Origin: CAVIQK01 sp963644945
GTDB lineage: Bacteria; Bacillota; Clostridia; Christensenellales; DTU072
NCBI GenBank assembly: GCA_963644945.1
Contig: CAVIQK010000001.1
Span: forward strand, 124,001 to 188,000
Length of the DNA: 64,000 bases
Direction of reading: 5' to 3'
Within the stretch, counting starts at the first letter, position 1. Every line of letters starts with the position of its first letter. Under the pieces are notes generated by a model. That model was not told the DNA's origin. It ran no database searches and saw nothing but the letters and a program-made list of their open reading frames with translations. Position numbers and translations under genes: made by a program. This document shows positions 33,641 through 42,157 of this stretch, piece after piece.

Positions 33641-34837
33641 TTAGGTGGAGGAAGGGCTGAGTCGCAAAAACCTCGATATGAATATTTTTTGGATGTCACC
33701 GTACTTGATAGATTTGATTATTATGGTGGGGTTTCCTTCGGTGTCGTGTGATTCTTCCTTCTCTACGGCACTGTTGTCTTTGGTGTAAGAGTCCGTCCCT
33801 TCGCTCATGCCCGAAAGTTTTAGATAAATGTCGTTGAAAAACGTGGCGATTTCTCTAAAAGGATTTTTGTATTTTTGGTATAATTCATATTCCTTGTCGT
33901 AGTCTTTCATGATAAGGGCGGAGTAGCCTTTGATGAATGATTTGTATTCGTCGGAAGACTGAGAATAGATTTCTTTTACTCCGTTTTGTAAAAACCCGAT
34001 GCCATATTCAAGGGCAGAATATTCAAGATAATCGTTTCCCGAATTAAGACAAACGTAAAACGCCAAAACATTGGCTTCGTTTTCCCTCATAACACCCATG
34101 GAGTGGGCGATTTCGTGGGCAACGGTCAAAGGAATCTCCGAATAGTAAGTGTTGGCTAGGTTGACGTTAGATTCCGATGTAATTGAAAAATAAATACCGC
34201 TTATGCCAAAACTTGCGAACATTTCTTTGGTTGCAAGCAGACTTTTTGCAGACAAAACTTCGCCGAAATAATCGTCGTCTATCAAAGAGTGATATGCATC
34301 GGTTACCGCCTTGACGGTTTCTTCGAAAGAATAGGTTTCTTCTAGGTAGCCGTCTTTATCACGAGGGAGAATAGTGGCAAGTTCGTTGTAGCGAGATTGA
34401 TAAAATCGGGATGCGGTCAAAAATTCTTCTTTGGTGACGGTCGCCGAGTCGTAATCTGCCGAGGGGAGAGGTGAGCGATAATATTCCATGGAGGCTGTCG
34501 CCGTATAAATGAACACGAAAATAGAAATTATGGCTACTGCTTTAAGTAAAAGTTGAAGAGATTTTTTCGGGTGTTTTTTTATAAGGTTAGATATTATCAA
34601 AACGAGAAAAACAAGTCCCAAAATGACTGCCAAAATGATAAATAATTCGGTAAGGGGAAAAGAAACGGAAGAGGAAACTTTCCCGATGACGGTGCGATAA
34701 AATCTTGAAATATAGCGTGACCACCATTCCGCAACCGCTTCGATTGTTTTTATAAATGTCAAAACGAGTGTCAGCAAAATAAAGATTGTGGCAACGATTA
34801 TAGGCGATTTTAGGCTGGGATTTTTATTGATTTCCAT
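33641..34837 (-). CDS. DUF3810 membrane protein with HExxH metallopeptidase motif
   Basis: A 398-residue protein with three N-terminal transmembrane helices (to about residue 115) and a large soluble domain. The VAHEIAHSMGVMRENEANVLAF segment carries an HExxH zinc site with a downstream Glu, as in DUF3810, a family of predicted gluzincin-like proteins whose substrates are unknown. No Shine-Dalgarno is seen; TATACT lies seven bases before the ATG, so the transcript may be leaderless. The -35 is weak. It is separated by 66 bp from the alpha-glucosidase downstream. Confidence 0.8.
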   Translation of the reverse strand: MEINKNPSLKSPIIVATIFILLTLVLTFIKTIEAVAEWWSRYISRFYRTVIGKVSSSVSFPLTELFIILAVILGLVFLVLIISNLIKKHPKKSLQLLLKAVAIISIFVFIYTATASMEYYRSPLPSADYDSATVTKEEFLTASRFYQSRYNELATILPRDKDGYLEETYSFEETVKAVTDAYHSLIDDDYFGEVLSAKSLLATKEMFASFGISGIYFSITSESNVNLANTYYSEIPLTVAHEIAHSMGVMRENEANVLAFYVCLNSGNDYLEYSALEYGIGFLQNGVKEIYSQSSDEYKSFIKGYSALIMKDYDKEYELYQKYKNPFREIATFFNDIYLKLSGMSEGTDSYTKDNSAVEKEESHDTEGNPTIIIKSIKYGDIQKIFISRFLRLSPSST

Positions 34838-34914
34838 ATTATTGAGTATAATGGTGCTATATTGAAAATAACATAAAAATCGAAGAAAACCGAAAGAATT
34901 TTTGGGGATTCGAT

Positions 34915-35781
34915 TTAGTCGTCAAAATCCGGTGTATAGTCCAAAGTCTGGCTTGCAGGATCCTGAATAAAACCGTTGTGGAACCCAATGTTGCGTGCAT
35001 GTTCGACTACAATTTTGTATTCGAGAGGGTGGACTTTGTTTTTTAGGATGGGATGATTTTCTACAAGTTCGGTCGGTGTGTATTGGTTCATCAAAGAAAT
35101 GTAGGTGTCTGTCCCAAGAGTGTCCTTTATGTAGTCAAGTATCATTATGCTGTCGTGGTAGGACTTGGGGAGAACCAAGTGTCTTACGATGATACCTTTC
35201 TTCATCTTGCCGTCTTCGATGATGTCTTCGGGCTGGTTTTTGCGCATCTCGACAAGGGACTTGGATGCATATTCAAAATAGTCCGGAGCGGACGAATATT
35301 CGTCGGAAAGGATAGACGAATAGTACTTGAAATCGGTAAGATAAATGTCAACCGCATTTTTGAGGGCTTTGATAGTCTCGGGCTTTTCGTAGCCGGAGGT
35401 GTTCCAAACAATCGGCACCGGCGGACGATAGATTTTGAGGGCTTCTAGAATCTCTTTCGTGTAGTGGGTGGGGGTGACGAGATTTATGTTGATTGCACCT
35501 TTTTCGACTAGCACTCGCATGCGCTGGGCAAGCATTTCGGGGGTGAGGGTTTGACCTGTCACGTACCTAGAAATCTTGTAGTTTTGGCAGTATATGCACC
35601 TTAGGGAACAGCCCGAAAAGAATATCGCTCCGCTACCTTCTCCGCTGTTTCCGGAGATGATAGGCTCTTCCCAGTAATGGAGCATGGTTTTGGCAACGAC
35701 TGCTTTGTCGGTCGCTCCGCATGCACCTATGTTGTTGGTGCGGTCAAATCCGCAATTTCGTGGACAAATTTTACATTTCAT
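34915..35781 (-). CDS. Radical SAM protein, PflX-like
   Basis: A 288-residue radical SAM protein resembling PflX, a homologue of pyruvate formate-lyase activase of unknown target. The cluster-binding CxxxCxxC is CSLRCIYC; an N-terminal CKICPRNCGFDR..GACG set of cysteines is shared by the family. The frame includes an upstream TTG at 35787, but the ATG at 35781 is more likely; neither has a clear ribosome-binding site. No glycyl-radical enzyme is encoded nearby, so the partner is unknown. Confidence 0.88.
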   Translation of the reverse strand: MKCKICPRNCGFDRTNNIGACGATDKAVVAKTMLHYWEEPIISGNSGEGSGAIFFSGCSLRCIYCQNYKISRYVTGQTLTPEMLAQRMRVLVEKGAININLVTPTHYTKEILEALKIYRPPVPIVWNTSGYEKPETIKALKNAVDIYLTDFKYYSSILSDEYSSAPDYFEYASKSLVEMRKNQPEDIIEDGKMKKGIIVRHLVLPKSYHDSIMILDYIKDTLGTDTYISLMNQYTPTELVENHPILKNKVHPLEYKIVVEHARNIGFHNGFIQDPASQTLDYTPDFDD

Positions 35782-35794
35782 AATCAAAATATTT

Positions 35795-35827
35795 TTTAAG
35801 CCACGGACGTGGTGTCCATGGCTTAAA
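35795..35827 (-). terminator. Hairpin after the GPH symporter gene
   Basis: 14-bp arms (35795-35808 and 35814-35827, one mismatch). On the minus strand the following tract is AAAAAATATTTT, a poor T run, so termination may be incomplete and the radical SAM gene may receive read-through. Confidence 0.5.
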
Positions 35828-35847
35828 GTCTTAATAAAAGTGGATGG

Positions 35848-37662
35848 TTAGTTTTGTTCGGTCGTGTCTGCTTCGGCAGTTTCGCTAACTTCGGTAGTTT
35901 CGACTGTTTCGACGGTTTCCGTTGCCGTTTCGTTAACTTCGGCTGTTTCGACTGCCTCGGTAGTTTCAACCGTTGCTGTGGATTCTGCTACGACTTCGGC
36001 TGTTTCGCCAACTTCTGCCTCTGTTTCTTCAACTTCTGCGGGTTTGAAGATGTCTAGGACATTTTGTTCGCCGGCTTCAATTCTTGCTTCCAAATCGTTT
36101 TTGGTGGCTTCGTCGATTTCGCCTTCGGTGAACTTGTTGCGGACTTCGAGGACATCCATTATCTTGCGGTGTTTCTTTTCGTCAAGATCCCAGAAGAAGT
36201 AGGGGATGGCGGAAAGTACTGCAGATACTGTGCCGATGATACACATGACACCTATAATCTTGCCTAGGACATCCATGTTGTAAAGCACGCTTGCGTCGGT
36301 TTCGTAGCCGAATTTGGCATAGACGGCAGGGGCAACCAATGCGGTGCCGATACCGACTGCCGACGATATCATCAAGATGAATTGTGATGCAAAACCTTCG
36401 ATTCTTACGCCGTCTTTATATTGCGAATAGTCGTAGATTTGTGCTTGCATTGCCGGTGTCAAAACGGTGGTGAAACCGTACATTACTATGATTAGGAAGT
36501 TGATGATAAGGAGTATTACACCAAGCCATACTGCATTGGCTTCGGTTGCTGTAAAGGCGAGAATTGCCATAGGTACTGTTGCGACGCCTGTGAACAAGTA
36601 TGATATGATGGTGAGTTTTTTCTTGCCGAGTTTGTTGATGAGCCACGGAGAAAGAAGAAGTCCGGGGTTGTATGCAAGACCGATAAGGGTGACTGCCAAA
36701 GAGTAAGCAAAGGCATTGTTGATCATGTAGGTGCAAATCCATGCTGTGAAAGTCGTACCCAATAGACGGAAGATACCGAGTAGGTCGGACGACAATCTAA
36801 GCCAGAAATATTTGTTGTGGGACAAAAGTTTGATACCTTTGACAAGACCGATTTTTTGTTTGACGTTCTTCGGAAGGTGGACTCTTTCTTCGGTGCCGAA
36901 TGCGACAAGAAGACCGAGAGCCAAGCAGATGCCCATAAAGATAGGTATTATGTAAAGGAAGGTTTTGATGTTGTTGATACCGTTGCCCGATTGTCCGCCG
37001 TAAGAGAACAAGAGGTTGGCAAGAGCCGGAATCAAAATGTTGACGATGGACGGTCCCAAGGAATAGACGAATGTACCGAAAGACATAATGTTGGTACGTT
37101 CTTCGGGGCTAGGGGAAATAACTTGCATCAAAGAGTTGAATCCGATCGTGTAGAATTGCAAGACGATTTGCATCAAGTTGTATAGGACGGTGAACGAAAT
37201 AAGCACTCCCATATAGGTGGCGGACGGATCGGTTATCGGCCTATTGAAGGCAATAAGCGACGGTACCCACGCCGTACCTACGACCAAAAGGAACAAGGGA
37301 AGAGCCAATGCGACAAGATATATTCTAAACTTGCCAAAACGTTTTGTTTGGACGTTGTCAACTACGCTTGCAATTAGCGGGGAACGTAAAATATTGATGA
37401 TATTTGAGATAATACCGATGATGGTAATGTGCCAAACGTTGATGTTGAGTGCCGCCGCCATGTAAATGCCTGCGGTAAGGACCATGTAGGTAGTAGGTGC
37501 CGACAAAGCGGTAGATGCACCCATTCCGCCTACACAGAATGCAACCCACTCTTTTATGGAAAGGAATTTATTTTTTGGAGGTTTGTTCCAATATTCTTTT
37601 ACATAGCCGGTGGCTTTTTGAACGGTTTGTTTCAAATTAAATTTTGCTTTAGCTTCTGCCAT
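35848..37662 (-). CDS. GPH-family sugar:cation symporter with Glu/Thr-rich tail
   Basis: A 604-residue major-facilitator transporter of the glycoside-pentoside-hexuronide:cation (MelB-like) group, with about twelve helices across residues ~45-510. The last ~60 residues are low complexity, built from variations of V-E-T-x-E and A-E-V (for example VETTEAVETAEV), a cytoplasmic or surface tail not usual for this family. AGGAGG lies before the ATG. The gene follows the BMP lipoprotein by 14 bp and shares its promoter. Substrate is not known; the alpha-glucosidase nearby points to oligosaccharides. Confidence 0.85.
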   Translation of the reverse strand: MAEAKAKFNLKQTVQKATGYVKEYWNKPPKNKFLSIKEWVAFCVGGMGASTALSAPTTYMVLTAGIYMAAALNINVWHITIIGIISNIINILRSPLIASVVDNVQTKRFGKFRIYLVALALPLFLLVVGTAWVPSLIAFNRPITDPSATYMGVLISFTVLYNLMQIVLQFYTIGFNSLMQVISPSPEERTNIMSFGTFVYSLGPSIVNILIPALANLLFSYGGQSGNGINNIKTFLYIIPIFMGICLALGLLVAFGTEERVHLPKNVKQKIGLVKGIKLLSHNKYFWLRLSSDLLGIFRLLGTTFTAWICTYMINNAFAYSLAVTLIGLAYNPGLLLSPWLINKLGKKKLTIISYLFTGVATVPMAILAFTATEANAVWLGVILLIINFLIIVMYGFTTVLTPAMQAQIYDYSQYKDGVRIEGFASQFILMISSAVGIGTALVAPAVYAKFGYETDASVLYNMDVLGKIIGVMCIIGTVSAVLSAIPYFFWDLDEKKHRKIMDVLEVRNKFTEGEIDEATKNDLEARIEAGEQNVLDIFKPAEVEETEAEVGETAEVVAESTATVETTEAVETAEVNETATETVETVETTEVSETAEADTTEQN

Positions 37663-37676
37663 GGTGAAACCTCCTA

Positions 37677-38792
37677 TTAACCTTCAACCGTTTCGGTCAC
37701 TGTGATGATGGTGACATTGTCGGTTGATGCGGTGGTGCTATATAATTTGGTAGCATTGAATGCCTCTTCGTAGTACTTGGCAAACTCTGCTCTTACATTG
37801 TCGGTTGCATTGCCAGAAGATGCTTCGACTTCCTTTTTGTCAAAATAGACTTTTATGGCATTTTCTTTTGCACCGAGTTTTACACTCTTGCCGAATAGTG
37901 CTTCCGAGTTGTCTTTGTTTAGAACATAAGAGATAAGTCCGTCAAAATCGATGCCGACATAACCGATGCTATGGGAGTAATCTTCACTGGATGCATAGTT
38001 GTTGTCGGGGTTGATAGCGACTTTCTTTTCTACGACTGCTTTGGCTTGAACACTCTTGTTTTCGTCGCCTGCTACAGAAAAGACGAAATCGGCTTTTTTG
38101 AGAATATCGGTTTGGATTTGGTTCTTGTTTTTGTCGATGTTGTCGTCTTTTGTTCTAACGGTAGAAACATACAAAGTTTTAGATCCGACTGCGGAAACAC
38201 CTTGAACAAAACCGTCATAATAGTTTTGTACGGAATCATACAATTTGTATGTGTCGTTTTCTGCCGAAATGTTGCCTGCATAAAAACCGATGTTGTCGTA
38301 AACCTTGGCGGCAAGGTATCCGGTAAGATAACCGAGTTCTGCTTCGGAAATGTTGATATAGGCTACGCCTTCCGGAACGGTATATTCGGGATATTCCGAA
38401 TAGTGATTGACTCCGGATACGAATATAAATCTTTGACCGTTTGCCACATAAGGCTTGGTGAATTCTTCGGTAAGAACTTCCGCATAGGCGGTAGAAGGGG
38501 TGATTACATATTTTGCATTGTAATTTTCAAGTGCTTTTTTGAGAGTCTTTTTGTACTCTTTGCTTTCTTTACTTGTGGGGACCATGCCACAGAAAGTGAG
38601 GCCGTGTTCTTTACAATACTTTTCGGTCGCATTGTATAGCGCTTGGGTATAAGAACCGTCTTCTATGTTTTGCTTGTCGGTGACAAGTATGACGTCATAA
38701 TTTCCGGTACAAGCCGAAAGAACACCGACACTTGTCGCAACCAACAACGAAACAATCAAGAGAAGAACGATTGTGCGTATGGAACGTTTCAT
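37677..38792 (-). CDS. BMP/PnrA-like substrate-binding lipoprotein
   Basis: A 371-residue exported lipoprotein: an N-terminal basic region and hydrophobic segment end in lipobox LSAC, with the mature Cys near residue 28. The body resembles the BMP (basic membrane protein) family of periplasmic-type binding proteins, with the DGSYTQ motif near the start of the mature domain. In that family ligands are nucleosides and the partner is an ABC transporter; here no ABC genes follow, and a GPH symporter is co-transcribed instead. The ligand is thus uncertain. AAAGGATGG precedes the ATG. Confidence 0.82.
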   Translation of the reverse strand: MKRSIRTIVLLLIVSLLVATSVGVLSACTGNYDVILVTDKQNIEDGSYTQALYNATEKYCKEHGLTFCGMVPTSKESKEYKKTLKKALENYNAKYVITPSTAYAEVLTEEFTKPYVANGQRFIFVSGVNHYSEYPEYTVPEGVAYINISEAELGYLTGYLAAKVYDNIGFYAGNISAENDTYKLYDSVQNYYDGFVQGVSAVGSKTLYVSTVRTKDDNIDKNKNQIQTDILKKADFVFSVAGDENKSVQAKAVVEKKVAINPDNNYASSEDYSHSIGYVGIDFDGLISYVLNKDNSEALFGKSVKLGAKENAIKVYFDKKEVEASSGNATDNVRAEFAKYYEEAFNATKLYSTTASTDNVTIITVTETVEG

Positions 38793-38819
38793 TTGATTAC
38801 CATCCTTTGTGTTTAATAT

Positions 38820-38833
38820 AATGTTTACACATT
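38820..38833. promoter_or_regulatory. Possible operator at the BMP-GPH promoter
   Basis: AATGTTTACACATT matches its reverse complement at 12 of 14 positions and lies just before the expected transcription start near 38834, a position used by LacI-type repressors. No such regulator is in the window. Confidence 0.35.
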
Positions 38834-38840
38834 AATATAT

Positions 38841-38869
38841 ATTATAAATTATAAAAATAAATAATGCAA
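38841..38869 (-). promoter_or_regulatory. Promoter of the BMP lipoprotein-GPH symporter pair
   Basis: On the minus strand TTGCAT (38869-38864), 17 bases, TATAAT (38846-38841). Confidence 0.65.
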
Positions 38870-38953
38870 TATCTAATTTTTTCTGAGCCTGTTTTGCACG
38901 TAAAAAGAGAACGATAAACGGGAAAATCAAGGGATATTAGTATCCTTAAATAA

Positions 38954-38988
38954 ATAAAAAAGGCACCCAAACATTAAGTTTGGATGCC
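38954..38988 (-). terminator. Terminator of the antiporter gene
   Basis: GGCATCCAAAC pairs with GTTTGGGTGCC on the minus strand (one G-T pair), followed by six T and further T-rich bases. Confidence 0.85.
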
Positions 38989-39006
38989 GTATTGATTTTT
39001 TTGTTT

Positions 39007-40230
39007 TTAGGCTTCTGCTGTGGTCGGGAGGGACAGTTCGCCACGATAACTTAATTTTAGAAGGATGGGGGTGACGAAGGACGACACGATAATTATTAGC
39101 ACTACAAAGGGCATTATTTCGGTGTGAATCAGACCATGCTCTACACCTTTTTGGGCGCATACGAGCATTACTTCGGCTCTTGCCATCATACCGAGTCCCA
39201 CTCTAAACGAGTCTTTTAGGGAGTAGCGGAAAAGAAGGGCGGATCCACCGCAACCGATGACTTTGGAAACAAGAGCGGTGAGAACGTATGCAAGACCGAA
39301 CCAAACGAAAGTCGAGTTTATTCCGGAAAACGATGTATTGATGCCGATGTTGGCGAAAAATACAGGGGTGAATATCATATAGGATAAGATGTCCGATTTG
39401 CGATCAATATATTCGGCATCTTTGTTTTTGGCAAGGGTAAGTCCTGCGACAAATGCTCCCGTAATATCGGCAACTCCGAAAAACTTTTCGGCGGCATAAG
39501 AGAAGAAGAAACATACGGCTATACTCCAAATAGGTATGCGCCTATGATGGAAATATTTTTTGTCGAGAAGATCGAATATCTTTTTGATGAGTGTGCCGAT
39601 TGTAAATGCCGCTATGAAGAATAAAACGGTTTTGACTAGGACGAAGACTGCATCGCTTGCCGATCCCGACGACGACAAGGAAAGAACGAGGGACAAAACT
39701 ATAATGCCGATGATGTCGTCCAAAATTGCTGCGGAAACAATGGTTGAGCCCACTTTTCCCGAGAGTTTTCCGAGTTCTTTCAAGGTAGAAACGGTTACGG
39801 AAACGGATGTTGCGGTCAAGATAACACCGTAAAACAGATTGGAATAGACGTTTTGAGCGATGTTTTCAAATCCGCCGTTGAACAGTGTCGCCACGACAAA
39901 ACCGAGCGCCATAGGGACGATAACACCGAACATGGTTATGATTACCGCAGGGATGCCGACCGCTTTTATTTGGTTGACGTTGGTTTCTAGCCCTGCCGAA
40001 AACATAATTAAAATTACACCGATTTTTGCAATAAAGCCGAGTCCGGATAGAGATGATGCGTCTAGTATGATTTGGTTGGGGATAAGTTTGATAAGACCTA
40101 CGAGCAAACCTGCGACAAGCATGCCGACAACTTGAGGAAGACCGATTTTTTTGCAAATCGCCGTCAAAAACTTCGATAGAATAAGGATGATAGCCAGTGC
40201 TAACAGAACGTGATAATAATTTAGAGTCAT
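39007..40230 (-). CDS. CPA2-type cation:proton antiporter
   Basis: A 407-residue membrane protein with about twelve or thirteen helices, of the CPA2 (NapA/KefB-like) group. The ion-binding aspartate pair is in AAILDDIIGI, and the discontinuous helices are seen as ATSVSVTVSTLKELG and FVAGLTLAK. There is no C-terminal TrkA-N/RCK domain, so it resembles Na+/H+ exchangers more than Kef. The frame runs to an ATG at 40251, but GGAGGGG lies six bases before the ATG at 40230, which is taken as start. Its promoter is covered by a perfect FNR-type palindrome. Confidence 0.9.
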   Translation of the reverse strand: MTLNYYHVLLALAIILILSKFLTAICKKIGLPQVVGMLVAGLLVGLIKLIPNQIILDASSLSGLGFIAKIGVILIMFSAGLETNVNQIKAVGIPAVIITMFGVIVPMALGFVVATLFNGGFENIAQNVYSNLFYGVILTATSVSVTVSTLKELGKLSGKVGSTIVSAAILDDIIGIIVLSLVLSLSSSGSASDAVFVLVKTVLFFIAAFTIGTLIKKIFDLLDKKYFHHRRIPIWSIAVCFFFSYAAEKFFGVADITGAFVAGLTLAKNKDAEYIDRKSDILSYMIFTPVFFANIGINTSFSGINSTFVWFGLAYVLTALVSKVIGCGGSALLFRYSLKDSFRVGLGMMARAEVMLVCAQKGVEHGLIHTEIMPFVVLIIIVSSFVTPILLKLSYRGELSLPTTAEA

Positions 40231-40252
40231 AAGCCCCTCCGATACGTACATT

Positions 40253-40270
40253 TTTTGATTTTAATCAAAA
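40253..40270. promoter_or_regulatory. FNR-type palindrome over the antiporter -10 element
   Basis: TTGAT-TTTA-ATCAA (40255-40268), within an 8-bp perfect inverted repeat, matches the FNR consensus TTGATNNNNATCAA exactly. It overlaps the -10 element, which suggests repression by a Crp/Fnr-type protein. Whether the Crp/Fnr gene at 6.2 kb uses this site is unknown. Confidence 0.5.
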
Positions 40271-40285
40271 TGTGCGGTTAGTCAA
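40258..40285 (-). promoter_or_regulatory. Promoter of the antiporter gene
   Basis: On the minus strand TTGACT (40285-40280), 16 bases, TAAAAT (40263-40258). Confidence 0.6.
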
Positions 40286-40380
40286 GCAAATAAGCAAAAC
40301 GGAGATAAAAAAACTATGAAAAGCAATCAATGCAAAAAACAGTTGCATATTGTAATAATTTTATAATAAAATATATTATT

Positions 40381-41340
40381 ATGCAAAAACTACATGTAAA
40401 GAACCTGACGAAGGAAATGATAGAATCTAACAATTTGTTTTCAATTGTGGGCGATGACTATTATTTTATCGATAAGGCGGTAAAAATGTTCACGTCGCTA
40501 ATCGAAGACGATTTCAAAGAGTTCAATTTGTCGGTAATAGACAATTTGACGACTCTTGAACAACTTTCTAGTGCCATTGGCAGATACCCGTCTTTTTCGG
40601 ATGTTACGGTAGTCATATTAAGGGACAAAGAAAAGAAAAAAGAATTCGACAAAAACGAGATTTCGTCCATAGTTCTAAATGCTCCCAAGTGGTGCAAGGT
40701 AGTAGGTGTCAATTCGGGGACGTTGTCCGCAAACGACAGTTTGTCGATGCTAACCGTTTCTGCCGAGAAACTCAACAAAAACGAGATTAGGGAAGAAATA
40801 AAGTCTATGTTTATGCCAAAAGGCATAACACAAAGCGCCGTAGAAAAATTGTCGTATTACACCAACTGCGACATGGGACGAATTGAGATGGAGGCAAACA
40901 AACTTTTGTGTTTTGCGCCCGACAGGATGATAAACGAGGACGATGTGGACTTGTTGGTCGTGCCGGATGACGAACATAGAATCTATGAATTCACCAATGC
41001 AGCCCTCAACCTAAACATTTTGGAAGCAAAAAGACTGCTTGATAGACTTATAAAACAAGGGGAAGACAAGACATATATTTTGAGTTCGCTTATTTCGCAG
41101 TACAGAAGGCTTTTCTATGCAATGTGTTCAAAAGAAAGCGATGCAAAAGTAGGGGATATGCTCGGCATAAAAGAGTATGCCGCCATGAAACTTAGAGAAA
41201 CCGCCAAGAAGCATAAACCGATCGAACTCAGAAAGACACTCAACTCGCTAATCGATCTTGAATATAAGATTAGATGTGGCGATTTGTCCGTCGAAACGGG
41301 CTTTTCTATGGCTCAAAATGTAATGTTTTCACAAAAATAA
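40381..41340 (+). CDS. holA: DNA polymerase III delta subunit
   Basis: A 319-residue clamp-loader subunit that opens the beta clamp. The overall AAA+-like organisation and SQYRRLFYA segment in the C-terminal domain agree with HolA. The frame is open to an ATG at 40330, but that region holds a TATAAT (40362-40367) and the residues there do not resemble HolA, so MQKLHVKN at 40381 is chosen. No ribosome-binding site precedes it, and the -10 is 13 bases away, so the leader may be as short as seven bases. Start of a run with cdaA and lysC. Confidence 0.87.
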   Translation: MQKLHVKNLTKEMIESNNLFSIVGDDYYFIDKAVKMFTSLIEDDFKEFNLSVIDNLTTLEQLSSAIGRYPSFSDVTVVILRDKEKKKEFDKNEISSIVLNAPKWCKVVGVNSGTLSANDSLSMLTVSAEKLNKNEIREEIKSMFMPKGITQSAVEKLSYYTNCDMGRIEMEANKLLCFAPDRMINEDDVDLLVVPDDEHRIYEFTNAALNLNILEAKRLLDRLIKQGEDKTYILSSLISQYRRLFYAMCSKESDAKVGDMLGIKEYAAMKLRETAKKHKPIELRKTLNSLIDLEYKIRCGDLSVETGFSMAQNVMFSQK

Positions 41341-41365
41341 ATTAATATTATAGAGGTTCAATATG

Positions 41366-42148
41366 ATGCAAAAACTCAACAAAATACCTAGTGCCGTTTG
41401 GTCATTGTTTGTGGTGATCGCATTCGGGATAAGAGATATCTATAAGTTTGTCGTAAGTGCTTATACGGATGCCGATGCCGAAATTTTCAACAAACAATAC
41501 GAAGAACTCGGAGTAGAAGGGAGTGTCACCGCTACGACACTCAATATTACAAGTATCGTGGTGACATTGCTTGTGTCCCTTGTCGTCTTTGAAATCGTCG
41601 TGTTTTTGGTGCATAAAATAATGCTTAGACGTGGATGCATTAGGGCGACGAGAAAAGAATTCAAAGCAAGAATCGCTTTCTTTGTGATTTGTGCAAGTCT
41701 TGTTTCCGGGATATTCGGCGGAATATGTTTTGCTATTCCCGAAGAATATGTGGCTTATATTTATTCCGCAATTCAAATGGCGATCGAAGTCGCTTTCCTT
41801 GTCGTGTGCTTTTACTTCTCCGCAAAAGAGTGGTATTTCCCTAGACGCTATGCAAAGTCCTATTTGCTTGCATGGATGATTTGTTTTATATACCTTTTCG
41901 TGGTTTATGTGGGATCGCTCCTTCTCGAGATAAAGATCGGAATTTCAATAGGAAGTATCGTGTCGGCAGTCAATGTCCTAATACTTGCAGGGCTTTCGAT
42001 TATTCCGTATTTCAATTTGAAAAAGTGTGATGTGAATTATGACGAAACGGTCGTCGTTTCGGTCGATGAAGATGCTCTAAACAACACAATGGATAAAGAT
42101 AAGTCCGAAGAAAAAGGCGACGATATATTCAAAGATTTGGGATTATAA
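41366..42148 (+). CDS. Unknown five-helix membrane protein
   Basis: I do not recognise this ~260-residue protein. Hydrophobic segments at about residues 12-32, 60-85, 103-128, 133-155 and 170-220 suggest five or six membrane helices; the last ~40 residues are charged and acidic (DKDKSEEKGDDIFKDLGL). Two ATG codons (41363, 41366) follow AGAGGTT. It lies between holA and the c-di-AMP synthase gene, ten bases before the latter, where CdaR (YbbR) would be in many Firmicutes; it is not YbbR-like in sequence. Confidence 0.7.
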   Translation: MQKLNKIPSAVWSLFVVIAFGIRDIYKFVVSAYTDADAEIFNKQYEELGVEGSVTATTLNITSIVVTLLVSLVVFEIVVFLVHKIMLRRGCIRATRKEFKARIAFFVICASLVSGIFGGICFAIPEEYVAYIYSAIQMAIEVAFLVVCFYFSAKEWYFPRRYAKSYLLAWMICFIYLFVVYVGSLLLEIKIGISIGSIVSAVNVLILAGLSIIPYFNLKKCDVNYDETVVVSVDEDALNNTMDKDKSEEKGDDIFKDLGL

Positions 42149-42157
42149 GGAGGAATT

